From positions 115,710-179,709 of the forward strand of contig CAJTMJ010000001.1 in assembly GCA_910577335.1 (NCBI GenBank): DNA of 64,000 bases, in the 5' to 3' direction. The translations under genes and the position numbers were made by a program. Shown here one piece after another: positions 35,165 to 43,934 of this stretch. The number at the start of each line of letters is the position of its first letter. Positions within the stretch are counted from its first letter, which is position 1. This DNA comes from an uncultured Duncaniella sp. GTDB taxonomy: Bacteria > Bacteroidota > Bacteroidia > Bacteroidales > Muribaculaceae. The notes beneath the pieces were generated by a model. The model was not told where the DNA came from. It saw only the letters and a program-made list of their open reading frames with translations, and searched no databases.

Positions 35165-38158
35165 TTATTTTAGCCTTTGCTCAATCATTTGGAAGATGTC
35201 AGCTTCGGTGCCGGGATAGTTGCTTTGAAGCGATTTCAGATACTCGTTTGCCTCAAATTCCTTACCCTGTTTGCGCAAGATGTCGCTGTAAAGTATGAAG
35301 CCTCTTGCCAACCAGTACTGATGGGGCGTGTTGGATGATATGAAAGCATCAGCAACCTTATTAGCCTTCTGAATCTGGTTGTTGTCAAACAATGATTGAC
35401 CTAAATAATAAGCACTCTTCGCTCCGAACAGATCAGAGGGATTGTTGGCAAGCTCTTCCCAGTCTTCGTAGGCTTCTTCGTGGTTTCCGAGCTGGTCATT
35501 AGCCATACCTCTGATGAATCTTATTTCATTCGCATCCGCTGAAGAGTTGGCAGCGGTGGAGGCAAGAAGTTTGTCTGCCACATTTACCACTTCGGCATAC
35601 TTGCCGAGGTCGGCAGCTGTACGCATCAGACCTACACGGGCATCACGTAGCATATTTGAGCCTGAAGCTCTGCCTTCAAGCTCCTTATATGTCTCAAAAG
35701 CTATTTCAGTTTTCCCGAGGGCGTTTTCAGCGGCACCCTTTATCAGCATGGCATCTTCTGCGACTTCGGCATCAGGATGGTTAAGAAGCAGCTGTGACGC
35801 ATAGCCCTGAGCTTCGGCGGAGTTGCCTGAGTTCCAAGCGGCATCTGCAAGATAATAAAGTGCTTGGGCTTGTCCGACACCCTGAGGATAATCCTTCACG
35901 TATGATGACAGCTTCTCAGTGGCTCCCGAGTTGATATAGTCGTTCTCTGCAGCCTGAAATGCAAGCTGGTCGAGTTCCGAAGCTTCAAATCGTGGAGCGT
36001 TAGGCACAGAATTTATAAATGAGACGAACTCTTGCAATTTGCCGTCTGCGGCATATATCTGTTTGAGGTCGTCAGCTGCGATACGAGCTTCTTCGCTTGA
36101 AGGGAAGGTATATATGACTTTCTTGTAAGTGTCTATACCTTTCTGGCGCTGGTTGCTGTTTATGTAGGTTATGGCAAGTTGCAGATAGCCGTTACGTCCC
36201 GGGGCTGTGTTGGGGTATTGCTGCACGAGTTGATTGTATGTGCTGATAGCCTGATCGGTGTTTCCAAGTGCCGACTGGCTTTCAGCCTTTTCAAGAAGTG
36301 CCGACGGGAGCAGGCCGGAAGAGGGGAAACGGTCGATAAGTTGATTGATGGTTGCAACTTTGCCGTTGTGATCCTTCTGTAAACCCTTCATTATGGCGAG
36401 CTGGTAGAGAGCATAGTCGCCCGCCGACGGGTTAAGGTCGTAGGCTTTATTGTAATCGACAGCTGCGGCTTGGAAATCGGAGCGATAATAGCGGCAGTCG
36501 CCCATGCGGTTGTAAGCATCCGCAAGTAGCGAAGCAGGAAGGCCTGTATTATTTTCCGAAAGCAGATTTACAGCATTTCCGAAATCGGTGAGAGCTTCGC
36601 TGTAAAGTTCCTGTGAAAATCTGGAGTATCCGAGGTCGTAATATGCGAGCGCACGGTTGGCAGTCTCGTTTTTCGGCGTGGATGCGAGATAAGCGAGATA
36701 AGATGTGGCAGCCGATTCGAAATTGCCTCTTGTGAAGTAGCAATCGCCGAGCCACATATCGCACTGACGACCGATGGATGAATTTCTACCGGCAAGCTGT
36801 TTTGCCTGAGTGAGATGTTCGATAGCAGCGGCTAATTTGCCTGCGGAATATTCACGTGTTCCGAGGACGAAAAGTATTCTTTCTTTGGCTTTAAGTATCT
36901 CGGAAGAGGGATTCTTGATTTTATTTATAGCTTCGAGTGCGCTGTTGTAGTCGTTGTCGGTCATGTAGCCGGTGACGATATACTTTTCAACATCAGCGCT
37001 ATAAGTGGAATTGGGATATTCCTTGAGGAAGTTTTCGAGGAGTGCTACCGAATTACCGAAAGGCACTCGTCCGCCATCCATGCGGGCAACGGCATAATTG
37101 TAGAATGCGGTCTCACGCACATCTCTGTCATAATCCACCTTATATGCATTCTCAAATGCCATAAGAGCGGAGTTGTTATCGCCGCGTTTCAGGTAAGCTT
37201 GTCCGAGAAACAGGTATGCGCTTTGTTCCATTGCGGAGTGTGTGCCTATTGCCTGCTGGAGCAATTTGATGGATGCGTCATAATTCCCCTGACGATACTC
37301 GTTGATGCCAAGTATGTAGAATGCCGACGGCTGAGGCTTTTTAGCTTCAGCGCAATATTTCCACAGATAGGGGATGGCGGCGTCCTCGTCGCCAAGGTTA
37401 TAAAGCGATTCTCCCGCAAGCCTGTTACATTCAGGTATGAACTGCGCCACCTTGCCGGTGCTCAACATGCTTTTCGCAAGCTCAAGAGAGCGGGAATAGT
37501 TCCCTTGGATGAAAGCAATCTGAGCTTCGTAATATGGTGCGGCATCGCCGGGCTCGCGTGTGGTGTCCACGTTTTTGAAAAATGACAGAGCCTTTGCATA
37601 ATCTTTTTTCACATACGCAATGTATCCCTGATAGAAACGTGCGGCATTGCCATATTCCTCGGTGGAACCTACCGAGCGGAAATAAGATTCTGCGGCATCA
37701 TATTCGCCAAGCAGCAAATAAGAGTAACCACTTCGGTAGCACAGCTCTTCGGCACGGGCTGAGTTGAGCGCCAGCTGATTCACCTTATTATATTCGGCGA
37801 GAGCTTCAGCATAGTTGCCATGATTAAAGTAAAAGTCACCTATCGACATCATCACGTCGGCGCGGCGTGTGGATGTCGGATAGTCAGCGAGAAATTTTTT
37901 GAATATTATCAACGCCTCGTCGTCGCCCAAACCCTGAGTGGCGAGTCCGAAATAATACATCGCTTCTTCCTCCTGTGCCGGGGTTGCATTCAGATTGTGC
38001 AGACGAGCCAACTGATCTATGCAGCCTTCGAAATTCTGGTCTTTAAACATGAGAATACCTCTTTCGAGATATCCGGCGGCATCCTGCCGATTAATTTGCG
38101 CTTGTGATGTGGTGCCAATCACGCAGCATAATGCGGTGAGAATTATCTGTTTTTTCAT
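35165..38158 (-). CDS. Large exported TPR-repeat protein
   Basis: Start placed at the ATG giving MKKQIILTALCCVIGTTSQAQ, a signal peptide. An in-frame ATG 51 bases upstream would lie above the promoter box and spoil the signal. The mature protein (about 977 residues) is almost entirely tetratricopeptide repeats, roughly 20 or more, with recurrent patterns such as YYFGLATQGLGDDEALIIFKK and AYLKRGDNNSALMAFENAY. TPR arrays of this length usually act as scaffolds in the periplasm or at the outer membrane. The next gene is an outer-membrane barrel in the same operon, which suggests a joint export or assembly role. That is inference. Confidence 0.85.
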   Translation of the reverse strand: MKKQIILTALCCVIGTTSQAQINRQDAAGYLERGILMFKDQNFEGCIDQLARLHNLNATPAQEEEAMYYFGLATQGLGDDEALIIFKKFLADYPTSTRRADVMMSIGDFYFNHGNYAEALAEYNKVNQLALNSARAEELCYRSGYSYLLLGEYDAAESYFRSVGSTEEYGNAARFYQGYIAYVKKDYAKALSFFKNVDTTREPGDAAPYYEAQIAFIQGNYSRSLELAKSMLSTGKVAQFIPECNRLAGESLYNLGDEDAAIPYLWKYCAEAKKPQPSAFYILGINEYRQGNYDASIKLLQQAIGTHSAMEQSAYLFLGQAYLKRGDNNSALMAFENAYKVDYDRDVRETAFYNYAVARMDGGRVPFGNSVALLENFLKEYPNSTYSADVEKYIVTGYMTDNDYNSALEAINKIKNPSSEILKAKERILFVLGTREYSAGKLAAAIEHLTQAKQLAGRNSSIGRQCDMWLGDCYFTRGNFESAATSYLAYLASTPKNETANRALAYYDLGYSRFSQELYSEALTDFGNAVNLLSENNTGLPASLLADAYNRMGDCRYYRSDFQAAAVDYNKAYDLNPSAGDYALYQLAIMKGLQKDHNGKVATINQLIDRFPSSGLLPSALLEKAESQSALGNTDQAISTYNQLVQQYPNTAPGRNGYLQLAITYINSNQRQKGIDTYKKVIYTFPSSEEARIAADDLKQIYAADGKLQEFVSFINSVPNAPRFEASELDQLAFQAAENDYINSGATEKLSSYVKDYPQGVGQAQALYYLADAAWNSGNSAEAQGYASQLLLNHPDAEVAEDAMLIKGAAENALGKTEIAFETYKELEGRASGSNMLRDARVGLMRTAADLGKYAEVVNVADKLLASTAANSSADANEIRFIRGMANDQLGNHEEAYEDWEELANNPSDLFGAKSAYYLGQSLFDNNQIQKANKVADAFISSNTPHQYWLARGFILYSDILRKQGKEFEANEYLKSLQSNYPGTEADIFQMIEQRLK

Positions 38159-38175
38159 AATTTCATAATCTGTCG

Positions 38176-38207
38176 CAAATTTACAACCTTTTGCCCGATT
38201 TTCGGGC
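38176..38207 (-). promoter_or_regulatory. TPR operon promoter with adjacent inverted repeat
   Basis: Minus-strand -7 box TAAATTTG (38176-38183), about 18 bases before the chosen start. Just upstream lies GCCCGA-TTT-TCGGGC (38193-38207), a 6-bp inverted repeat overlapping where a -33 element would be. It could be an operator. Confidence 0.5.
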
Positions 38208-38291
38208 ATATTGTCAATGAAATTAATACCTGCAAAATATATAGGTATATAGTGGCATTGTTTAGTTTAACCTTTTTTAAGAAGGCTCGGA

Positions 38292-38323
38292 TTTGTAATA
38301 AGCTCTTCGGTGTAGTAATTTTG
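38292..38323 (+). promoter_or_regulatory. Promoter of the CE7 esterase gene
   Basis: TTTG (38292-38295), 20-base spacer, TAATTTTG (38316-38323): a full consensus match. The leader is about 36 bases and AT-rich. Confidence 0.7.
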
Positions 38324-38363
38324 TAGTAAAAAGTAAAAATATAATCATAAAAATCCTTCTACC

Positions 38364-39674
38364 ATGAAATTTCTTAAATTTACCACCTTAATTATATTAT
38401 TAGCGACATTTTTGCGGCTTGACGCTGTGGAAAATTATCCCTACAGGGCTGATGGCTTATGGGTGGCAGTGCCCGACCATGCAGACTGGCTCTATAAAGT
38501 GGGTGAGAATGCAGCCATAGATGTTGAATTTTATCGTTATGGGATCCCGGTAGACGGGGTGACGGTGAAATATACTATCGGTGATGACATGCTCCCTGCT
38601 GACAAATCAGGCGAATTTACACTTGTGAACGGCAAGGGACATGTGGATATGGGGACTATGACCAAGCCGGGCTTTCGTGACCTGCGTATGGTCGCTGAGA
38701 TTGACGGCAAAAAGTTTGAACATCATATAAAGCTCGGTTTCTCACCTGAGAAGTTACAGCCGTTTGTGAAGGAGCCGGCTGATTTCACCGAATTTTGGAA
38801 AAAGGCTGTGGCTGAGGATAAGAAATTCCCGCTGACCTATTCGATTGAGGATGTTGAGAAATACACCACGGATAAAATGACATGCAGTCTTGTCAAGCTT
38901 CAGCTAAATCCTGAAGGTCGCAGCATGTATGGCTACCTCTTCATCCCGAGGGGTGGAGGGAAATTCCCTGCCGTGATGTGTCCTCCCGGCGCCGGTGTAA
39001 AGACCATAAAAGAACCGCTCGCCCATCGCTATTATGGCGAAGGTGGGATGATACGTGCGGAGATTGAAATTCATGGACTGCATCCTGACCAGACCGAGGC
39101 TCAGTTTGTCGAACACCGTAAGCGTATTGGCGATTATTTTAAAATAGGAATCGAGGATCCGGATAAATACTATCTTAAGGATGTGTATCTCGGCTGCCGT
39201 CGTTTCCTTGACCTTCTGACTTCTCTCCCTGAATGGGACGGAGTGAATCTGTTTACTCAAGGTGGAAGTCAAGGTGGGGCGCTTGCCATCACCACTGCGG
39301 CTCTTGATCCGAGAGTGAATGGGTGCGTGGCAAATCATCCGGCGTTAAGCGACATGACAGGTTATCTCAGCGATAAGACCGGAGGGTATCCGCATCATTT
39401 CCGCAAATATCGGTCGGAGGCGACACCTGAGAAAATACGCACGCTCGAATATTACGATGTCGTGAATTTTGCCCGTCACCTTAAATGTCCCGTGAGAATG
39501 ACATGGGGTTTCAATGACATTACCTGTCCTCCCACCACAAGTTATATCGTATATAATGTGATTTCTTCTCCAAAGGATGCTCTGCTTACGCCGATAAATG
39601 AACATTGGACGTCGGAAAATACCGAGAGAGGGCATTACGAGTGGATAAAGTCGCACCTTCTTCCGGCAAAATAA
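38364..39674 (+). CDS. Exported CE7 (AXE1-like) acetyl esterase
   Basis: 436 residues with a signal peptide (MKFLKFTTLIILLATFLRLDA). An N-terminal beta-sandwich of about 110 residues is followed by an alpha/beta-hydrolase of the acetyl-xylan-esterase/cephalosporin-C-deacetylase family. The catalytic triad is visible: Ser302 in GGSQGG, Asp385 in WGFNDITCPP and His424 in ERGHYEW. CE7 enzymes remove acetyl groups from xylan or oligosaccharides. The protein probably acts in the periplasm on imported glycans, but no glycan-uptake genes adjoin it. It has its own promoter. Confidence 0.88.
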   Translation: MKFLKFTTLIILLATFLRLDAVENYPYRADGLWVAVPDHADWLYKVGENAAIDVEFYRYGIPVDGVTVKYTIGDDMLPADKSGEFTLVNGKGHVDMGTMTKPGFRDLRMVAEIDGKKFEHHIKLGFSPEKLQPFVKEPADFTEFWKKAVAEDKKFPLTYSIEDVEKYTTDKMTCSLVKLQLNPEGRSMYGYLFIPRGGGKFPAVMCPPGAGVKTIKEPLAHRYYGEGGMIRAEIEIHGLHPDQTEAQFVEHRKRIGDYFKIGIEDPDKYYLKDVYLGCRRFLDLLTSLPEWDGVNLFTQGGSQGGALAITTAALDPRVNGCVANHPALSDMTGYLSDKTGGYPHHFRKYRSEATPEKIRTLEYYDVVNFARHLKCPVRMTWGFNDITCPPTTSYIVYNVISSPKDALLTPINEHWTSENTERGHYEWIKSHLLPAK

Positions 39675-39812
39675 TCGCCAGTCAGAAAAAAGTGACAATT
39701 TAAAATTTAGCCACTGTTAGATTTTTATACTTGAATATCAATGTTTTAAGTGTGTGATTCGCTATTTTTAGGTGTAAAAGCTAAAAAATAAAGCTAAAAA
39801 AGAGTGAAAAAA

Positions 39813-39844
39813 TTTGGTGGATAAAAATATTTGCAGTAATTTTG
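39813..39844 (+). promoter_or_regulatory. Promoter of the tRNA-tuf transcript
   Basis: TTTG (39813-39816), 20-base spacer, TAATTTTG (39837-39844), about 55 bases before the first tRNA. It probably drives four tRNAs and tuf. Confidence 0.7.
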
Positions 39845-39898
39845 CATCGCTTTTGAGATGAAACACTTCTCTCTAAAGCAAGCGAACAATTACTTGTT

Positions 39899-39972
39899 GC
39901 CTCTTTAGCTCAGTTGGCCAGAGCACGTGATTTGTAATCTCGGGGTCGTTGGTTCGAATCCGACAAGAGGCT
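39899..39972 (+). tRNA. tRNA-Thr(TGT)
   Basis: 74 bases with acceptor stem GCCTCTT/AAGAGGC, D-loop GCTCAGTTGGCCAGAGC, anticodon loop TTTGTAA (anticodon TGT) and T-loop GGTTCGAATCC. The anticodon stem has one T-T mismatch. CCA is not encoded. Confidence 0.93.
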
Positions 39973-39989
39973 CAACTAAACTAACAACG

Positions 39990-40007
39990 CCGAATGTTTG
40001 CATTCGG
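39990..40007 (+). other. Hairpin in tRNA spacer
   Basis: Perfect 7-bp stem CCGAATG/CATTCGG with loop TTTG between tRNA-Thr and tRNA-Tyr. No U-tract follows, so a processing signal is likelier than a terminator. Confidence 0.45.
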
Positions 40008-40012
40008 TTCAA

Positions 40013-40095
40013 GGGCGAATACCAGAGTGGCCAAATGGGGCAGACTGTAAATCTGCTGGTTTATACCTTCGGTGGTTCGAATCCATCTTCGCCCA
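40013..40095 (+). tRNA. tRNA-Tyr(GTA)
   Basis: 83 bases with acceptor stem GGGCGAA/TTCGCCC, anticodon loop CTGTAAA (GTA), the long variable arm typical of bacterial Tyr tRNA and T-loop GGTTCGAATCC. Confidence 0.94.
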
Positions 40096-40111
40096 CAATT
40101 CCCTTTCCAAT

Positions 40112-40184
40112 GCGGAAGTAGCTCAGTTGATAGAGCATCAGCCTTCCAAGCTGAGGGTCGCGAGTTTGAGCCTCGTCTTCCGCT
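40112..40184 (+). tRNA. tRNA-Gly(TCC)
   Basis: 73 bases with acceptor stem GCGGAAG/CTTCCGC and anticodon loop CTTCCAA (TCC). The T-arm reads GAGTTTGAGCCTC, so the usual TTCGA of the T-loop is TTTGA, a small departure. Confidence 0.9.
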
Positions 40185-40197
40185 CTAAAGATATTTT

Positions 40198-40269
<72 letters not shown>

Positions 40270-40362
40270 CTAAAACGAAAAACGACAGCCCCGGTAGTGC
40301 CCTTACGCTATCGTGGCGTCTTGTTAAAAAGTCAATCATTTAATCAAATAAATAGCAAAGTT

Positions 40363-41547
40363 ATGGCTAAAGAGAAATTCGAAAGAACCAAACCGCATGT
40401 TAACATCGGTACTATCGGTCACGTTGACCACGGTAAGACTACTCTTACTGCAGCCATCACAACAGTTTTGGCAAAGAAGGGTCTCTCTGAAGTGAAGTCA
40501 TTCGACCAGATCGACAACGCTCCTGAAGAAAAGGAACGTGGTATCACAATTAATACCGCTCACGTTGAGTACGAGACTGCAAATCGTCACTACGCTCACG
40601 TTGACTGCCCGGGACACGCTGACTACGTTAAGAACATGGTTACCGGTGCTGCTCAGATGGACGGTGCTATCATTGTGGTTGCTGCTACTGATGGTCCTAT
40701 GCCCCAGACTCGCGAGCACATCCTTCTCGCTCGTCAGGTGAACGTTCCCCGTCTTGTTGTATTCTTGAACAAGTGCGACATGGTAGACGACGAAGAAATG
40801 TTCGACCTCGTGGAAATGGAAATGCGTGACCTTCTTTCTGCATACGAATATGACGGTGACGAAACTCCTATCATCCGTGGTTCTGCTCTTGGTGCTCTTA
40901 ACGGTGAACCCCAGTGGGAAGAAAAGGTTATGGAGCTTATGGACGCAGTTGACACTTGGATTCCGCTGCCTCCCCGTGACATCGATAAACCTTTCTTGAT
41001 GCCTGTTGAAGACGTGTTCTCTATCACTGGTCGTGGTACTGTAGCAACCGGTCGTATCGAAACTGGTATCGTTAAGGTTGGTGACGAAGTTCAGATCATG
41101 GGTCTTGGCGCTGACATGAAGTCAGTAGTTACCGGCGTTGAAATGTTCCGCAAACTTCTCGATCAGGGTGAAGCTGGTGACAACGTAGGTCTCCTTCTCC
41201 GTGGTATCGATAAGAAAGATATCAAGCGTGGTATGGTTATCTGCCACCCGGGTGTTGTTAAGCCCCACAGCAAGTTCAAAGCTTCTGTTTATATCCTCAA
41301 GAAAGAGGAAGGTGGTCGTCACACTCCGTTCCACAACCACTATCGTCCCCAGTTCTACATCCGTACTCTTGACGTAACCGGTGAAATCACTCTTCCCGAA
41401 GGTGTAGAAATGGTAATGCCTGGTGACCACGTAGAAATCAACGTTGAGCTCATCAACCCCGTAGCATGCGATGCAGGTCTTCGTTTCGCTATCCGCGAAG
41501 GTGGTCGTACAGTTGGTTCTGGTCAGATTACCGAAATCCTCGAGTAA
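40363..41547 (+). CDS. tuf: Elongation factor Tu
   Basis: The GTPase that carries aminoacyl-tRNA to the ribosome. Start set at MAKEKFERTKPHVNIG, which is the standard EF-Tu N-terminus; the open frame extends upstream through the tRNA but is not coding. The 394 residues are full length. GTPase motifs: GHVDHGKT (19-26), DCPGHADY, NKCD. Domains 2 and 3 are complete. It lies downstream of four tRNA genes and before tRNA-Trp-secE-nusG, the classical arrangement. Confidence 0.98.
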   Translation: MAKEKFERTKPHVNIGTIGHVDHGKTTLTAAITTVLAKKGLSEVKSFDQIDNAPEEKERGITINTAHVEYETANRHYAHVDCPGHADYVKNMVTGAAQMDGAIIVVAATDGPMPQTREHILLARQVNVPRLVVFLNKCDMVDDEEMFDLVEMEMRDLLSAYEYDGDETPIIRGSALGALNGEPQWEEKVMELMDAVDTWIPLPPRDIDKPFLMPVEDVFSITGRGTVATGRIETGIVKVGDEVQIMGLGADMKSVVTGVEMFRKLLDQGEAGDNVGLLLRGIDKKDIKRGMVICHPGVVKPHSKFKASVYILKKEEGGRHTPFHNHYRPQFYIRTLDVTGEITLPEGVEMVMPGDHVEINVELINPVACDAGLRFAIREGGRTVGSGQITEILE

Positions 41548-41605
41548 TACCACTCTTAAAAAGCCATTCAATAGGGTTGCTTAAAGCAATCTCTTGATAA
41601 AACCT

Positions 41606-41652
41606 AAAACCGATCCTTGTTTGAAGGATCTCCGATGATGAGGATCGGTTTT
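41606..41652 (+). terminator. Hairpin between tuf and tRNA-Trp
   Basis: 12-bp stem AAAACCGATCCT / AGGATCGGTTTT with a 23-base loop, ending 6 bases before tRNA-Trp. It may end the tuf transcript or guide processing of the tRNA. Confidence 0.6.
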
Positions 41653-41658
41653 ACCTAT

Positions 41659-41731
41659 ACGGGACTAGCTCAGTTGGTAGAGCACCGGTCTCCAAAACCG
41701 GGTGTCGGGAGTTCGAGTCTCTCGTCCCGTG
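41659..41731 (+). tRNA. tRNA-Trp(CCA)
   Basis: 73 bases with acceptor stem ACGGGAC/GTCCCGT, anticodon loop CTCCAAA (CCA) and T-loop AGTTCGAGTCT. It lies 16 bases before secE, as in many bacteria. Confidence 0.95.
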
Positions 41732-41747
41732 CTAAAAAAGAAAAACA

Positions 41748-41948
41748 ATGAGTAAACTTAAACTACTTACGGATATAGAGGAGTCTTATACCGAGTTGCG
41801 TTATAAGACCTCTTGGCCTACAAGAACCCAGTTGATCAAAAGCGCAGTTATCGTGCTGATAGCTTCCATCATTATAGCAGCGATAATCTTCGTGATGGAT
41901 CAAGTGGTTGATACCATAATGCACTTCATCTACAGCTTAGGACAGTAA
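41748..41948 (+). CDS. secE: Preprotein translocase subunit SecE
   Basis: A 66-residue single-TM form of SecE, the clamp of the SecYEG channel. The conserved amphipathic segment (ELRYKTSWPTRTQL) with the W-P motif precedes one transmembrane helix (VIVLIASIIIAAIIFVMD). It sits between tRNA-Trp and nusG, with 20 bases to nusG. Confidence 0.93.
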   Translation: MSKLKLLTDIEESYTELRYKTSWPTRTQLIKSAVIVLIASIIIAAIIFVMDQVVDTIMHFIYSLGQ

Positions 41949-41968
41949 TCTTTTAAGGTAATAAATCA

Positions 41969-42520
41969 ATGGCTGAAGAAAAGAAAAAAGCCTGGTATGT
42001 GCTCCGTGCCATCTCGGGTAAAGAAGCTAAGGTCAAAGAAGTATTAGACGGAGCGATCCGCAACACCGGCCTCGGCAATTATGTCTTTCAAGTGTTGATT
42101 CCCACTGAAAAGGTGATGTCAGTCCGTAACGGCAAAAAGGTCGTTAAGGAGAAGAACCTCTATGGAGGTTACGTGTTTGTAGAGTGTATTCTTACGGGTG
42201 AGGTTCTTTATGAACTCCGTAACACTACCAATGTTATTGACTTCCTTCGCGGTCGAGGCAAAAATGCCGCTCCGGAACCACTTCGCGAAAGTGAGGTGCT
42301 CCGCATGATGGGCGCTGCCGATCAGTTGATTGACACTACCGACGATGGAAATGACTACATGGTGGGTGAGACCGTCAAAGTGACCGCAGGTCCCTTCAGC
42401 GGATTCTCAGGAGTGATTGAGGAAGTCAATCGTGAGAAGAAGAAGCTTAAGGTTATGGTCAAGATCTTCGGGCGTAAAACCCCGCTTGAACTCGAAAATT
42501 CGCAAGTAGAGCGTGAATAA
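41969..42520 (+). CDS. nusG: Transcription antitermination factor NusG
   Basis: 183 residues. The NGN domain (about 1-120) begins KKAWYVLRAISGKEAKV and contains KNLYGGYVFVEC. The C-terminal KOW domain has VKVTAGPFSGFSGVIEEV. It binds RNA polymerase, suppresses pausing and links it to Rho or ribosomal protein S10. The central region has a short insertion (RGRGKNAAPEPLRESE) as seen in Bacteroidetes. A 240-base noncoding stretch follows before rplK. Confidence 0.95.
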   Translation: MAEEKKKAWYVLRAISGKEAKVKEVLDGAIRNTGLGNYVFQVLIPTEKVMSVRNGKKVVKEKNLYGGYVFVECILTGEVLYELRNTTNVIDFLRGRGKNAAPEPLRESEVLRMMGAADQLIDTTDDGNDYMVGETVKVTAGPFSGFSGVIEEVNREKKKLKVMVKIFGRKTPLELENSQVERE

Positions 42521-42761
42521 CCAATCGCGCGGTGCTTGACAATGGATAAATCCCTTACATAAAGCACACCGACCCTGCCGCTTGATTGAAAAATTTTTAG
42601 CGATGGGGCTGGTTGTTTGTGTGAGAGATTAGTCGGGTACCACGGGAGATGTCACAGTCCTCATAGACCGCTAAGCTCTTTTGGTTACGCATTAAGAGCG
42701 AGGTTTAAGTCGCAGATGGCATCGTTTTAACCGAATCATTAACAAAAAATTTAGATTTATC
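42521..42761 (+). promoter_or_regulatory. Structured leader before rplK
   Basis: No gene is seen in this stretch. It contains two hairpins: CGGTGCTT...AAGCAC(A)CCG at about 42530-42572, and GCTCTT/AAGAGC at 42675-42699. L1 is known to repress its own rplK-rplA mRNA in other bacteria by binding the leader, so this is the place to expect such a site. No L1 recognition motif was clearly identified. Confidence 0.4.
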
Positions 42762-43205
42762 ATGGCTAAAGAAATTGCTGGACAGATCAAATTGCAAATC
42801 AAAGGCGGAGCAGCCAATCCTTCGCCTCCAGTTGGTCCTGCTCTTGGTTCCAAGGGTATCAACATCATGGAGTTTTGCAAGCAATTCAATGCCCGCACTC
42901 AGGACAAGGCAGGCAAAGTCCTCCCGGTTGTAATTACCTATTACACTGACAAGAGCTTTGACTTCGTTGTCAAGACCCCTCCCGTTGCTATCCAGCTCCT
43001 CGAAGCTACTAAGCTTAAGAGCGGTTCGGCTCAGCCTAACCGTAAGAAAGTTGGCGAAGTAACCTGGGATCAGGTTAAGGCTATTGCTGAAGACAAAATG
43101 CCCGATTTGAACTGTTTCACCGTAGCATCGGCAATGCGTATGGTTGCCGGTACAGCCAGAAGCATGGGTATCACCGTTAAAGGAACATTCCCCGAAAACA
43201 TCTAA
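42762..43205 (+). CDS. rplK: 50S ribosomal protein L11
   Basis: 147 residues, standard length. L11 forms the GTPase-associated centre with 23S rRNA helices 43/44. Conserved features are the N-terminal AGQIKLQIKGGAANPSPP proline switch, GPALGSKGINIMEFC, and the RNA-binding C-domain with GTARSMGI. It is followed by rplA after 12 bases. Confidence 0.97.
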   Translation: MAKEIAGQIKLQIKGGAANPSPPVGPALGSKGINIMEFCKQFNARTQDKAGKVLPVVITYYTDKSFDFVVKTPPVAIQLLEATKLKSGSAQPNRKKVGEVTWDQVKAIAEDKMPDLNCFTVASAMRMVAGTARSMGITVKGTFPENI

Positions 43206-43217
43206 ACTTCAATTGAA

Positions 43218-43913
43218 ATGAGTAAACTGACCAAAAATCAAAAGATTGCCCAGGAGAAAGTTGAAGCCGGGAGAGTGTACACTCTTGCTGAAGCAGTGGA
43301 GCTTGTAAAGGAAATCACTTTCACAAAGTTTGACGCTTCTCTTGACGTGGATGTTCGCCTTGGCGTTGACCCCCGTAAGGCTAACCAAATGGTGCGTGGT
43401 GTCGTTACACTTCCCCATGGAACTGGCAAGCAGGTGCGCGTGCTCGTGCTCTGCAACGCTGACGCTGAAGCTGCTGCTAAGGCTGCCGGTGCCGATTATG
43501 TCGGCCTCGACGAATATATTGACAAAATCAAAGGTGGCTGGACCGACGTTGATGTCATCATCACTCAGCCCGCTATCATGGGTAAGATCGGTGCCCTCGG
43601 CCGTGTTCTCGGTCCCCGTGGTTTGATGCCTAACCCCAAGAGCGGTACTGTGACCAACGATGTTGCCAAGGCTGTCGAAGAGGTTAAGAAAGGTAAGATC
43701 GATTTCAAAGTTGATAAAAACGGTATCGTTCACTCTTCAGTGGGTAAGGTTTCTTTCGAACCCGCCGCTGCTCGTGACAATGTGCGTGAATTTGTCAACA
43801 CTCTTATCAAGCTCAAACCTGCCACTGCTAAGGGTACCTATATCAAGAGCATTTATCTTTCAAGCACAATGAGTCCTGGTATCAAGATTGACCCCAAGTC
43901 AATCGATGAATAA
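43218..43913 (+). CDS. rplA: 50S ribosomal protein L1
   Basis: 231 residues. L1 forms the mobile stalk at the E site and usually represses its own operon. Diagnostic segments are FDASLDVDVRLGVDPRKANQ, VRGVVTLPHGTGK and the signature IGALGRVLGPRGLMPNPKSGTV. A typical C-terminal domain closes the protein (SSTMSPGIKID). Confidence 0.97.
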   Translation: MSKLTKNQKIAQEKVEAGRVYTLAEAVELVKEITFTKFDASLDVDVRLGVDPRKANQMVRGVVTLPHGTGKQVRVLVLCNADAEAAAKAAGADYVGLDEYIDKIKGGWTDVDVIITQPAIMGKIGALGRVLGPRGLMPNPKSGTVTNDVAKAVEEVKKGKIDFKVDKNGIVHSSVGKVSFEPAAARDNVREFVNTLIKLKPATAKGTYIKSIYLSSTMSPGIKIDPKSIDE

Positions 43914-43934
43914 CTTTAAAGCTGATTGAACATA

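Noticed and set aside
35514..38107. Several plus-strand frames of 60-130 codons opposite the TPR gene
   Set aside because: They are Cys- and Ser-rich shadows without domains; the minus frame is continuous TPR repeats.
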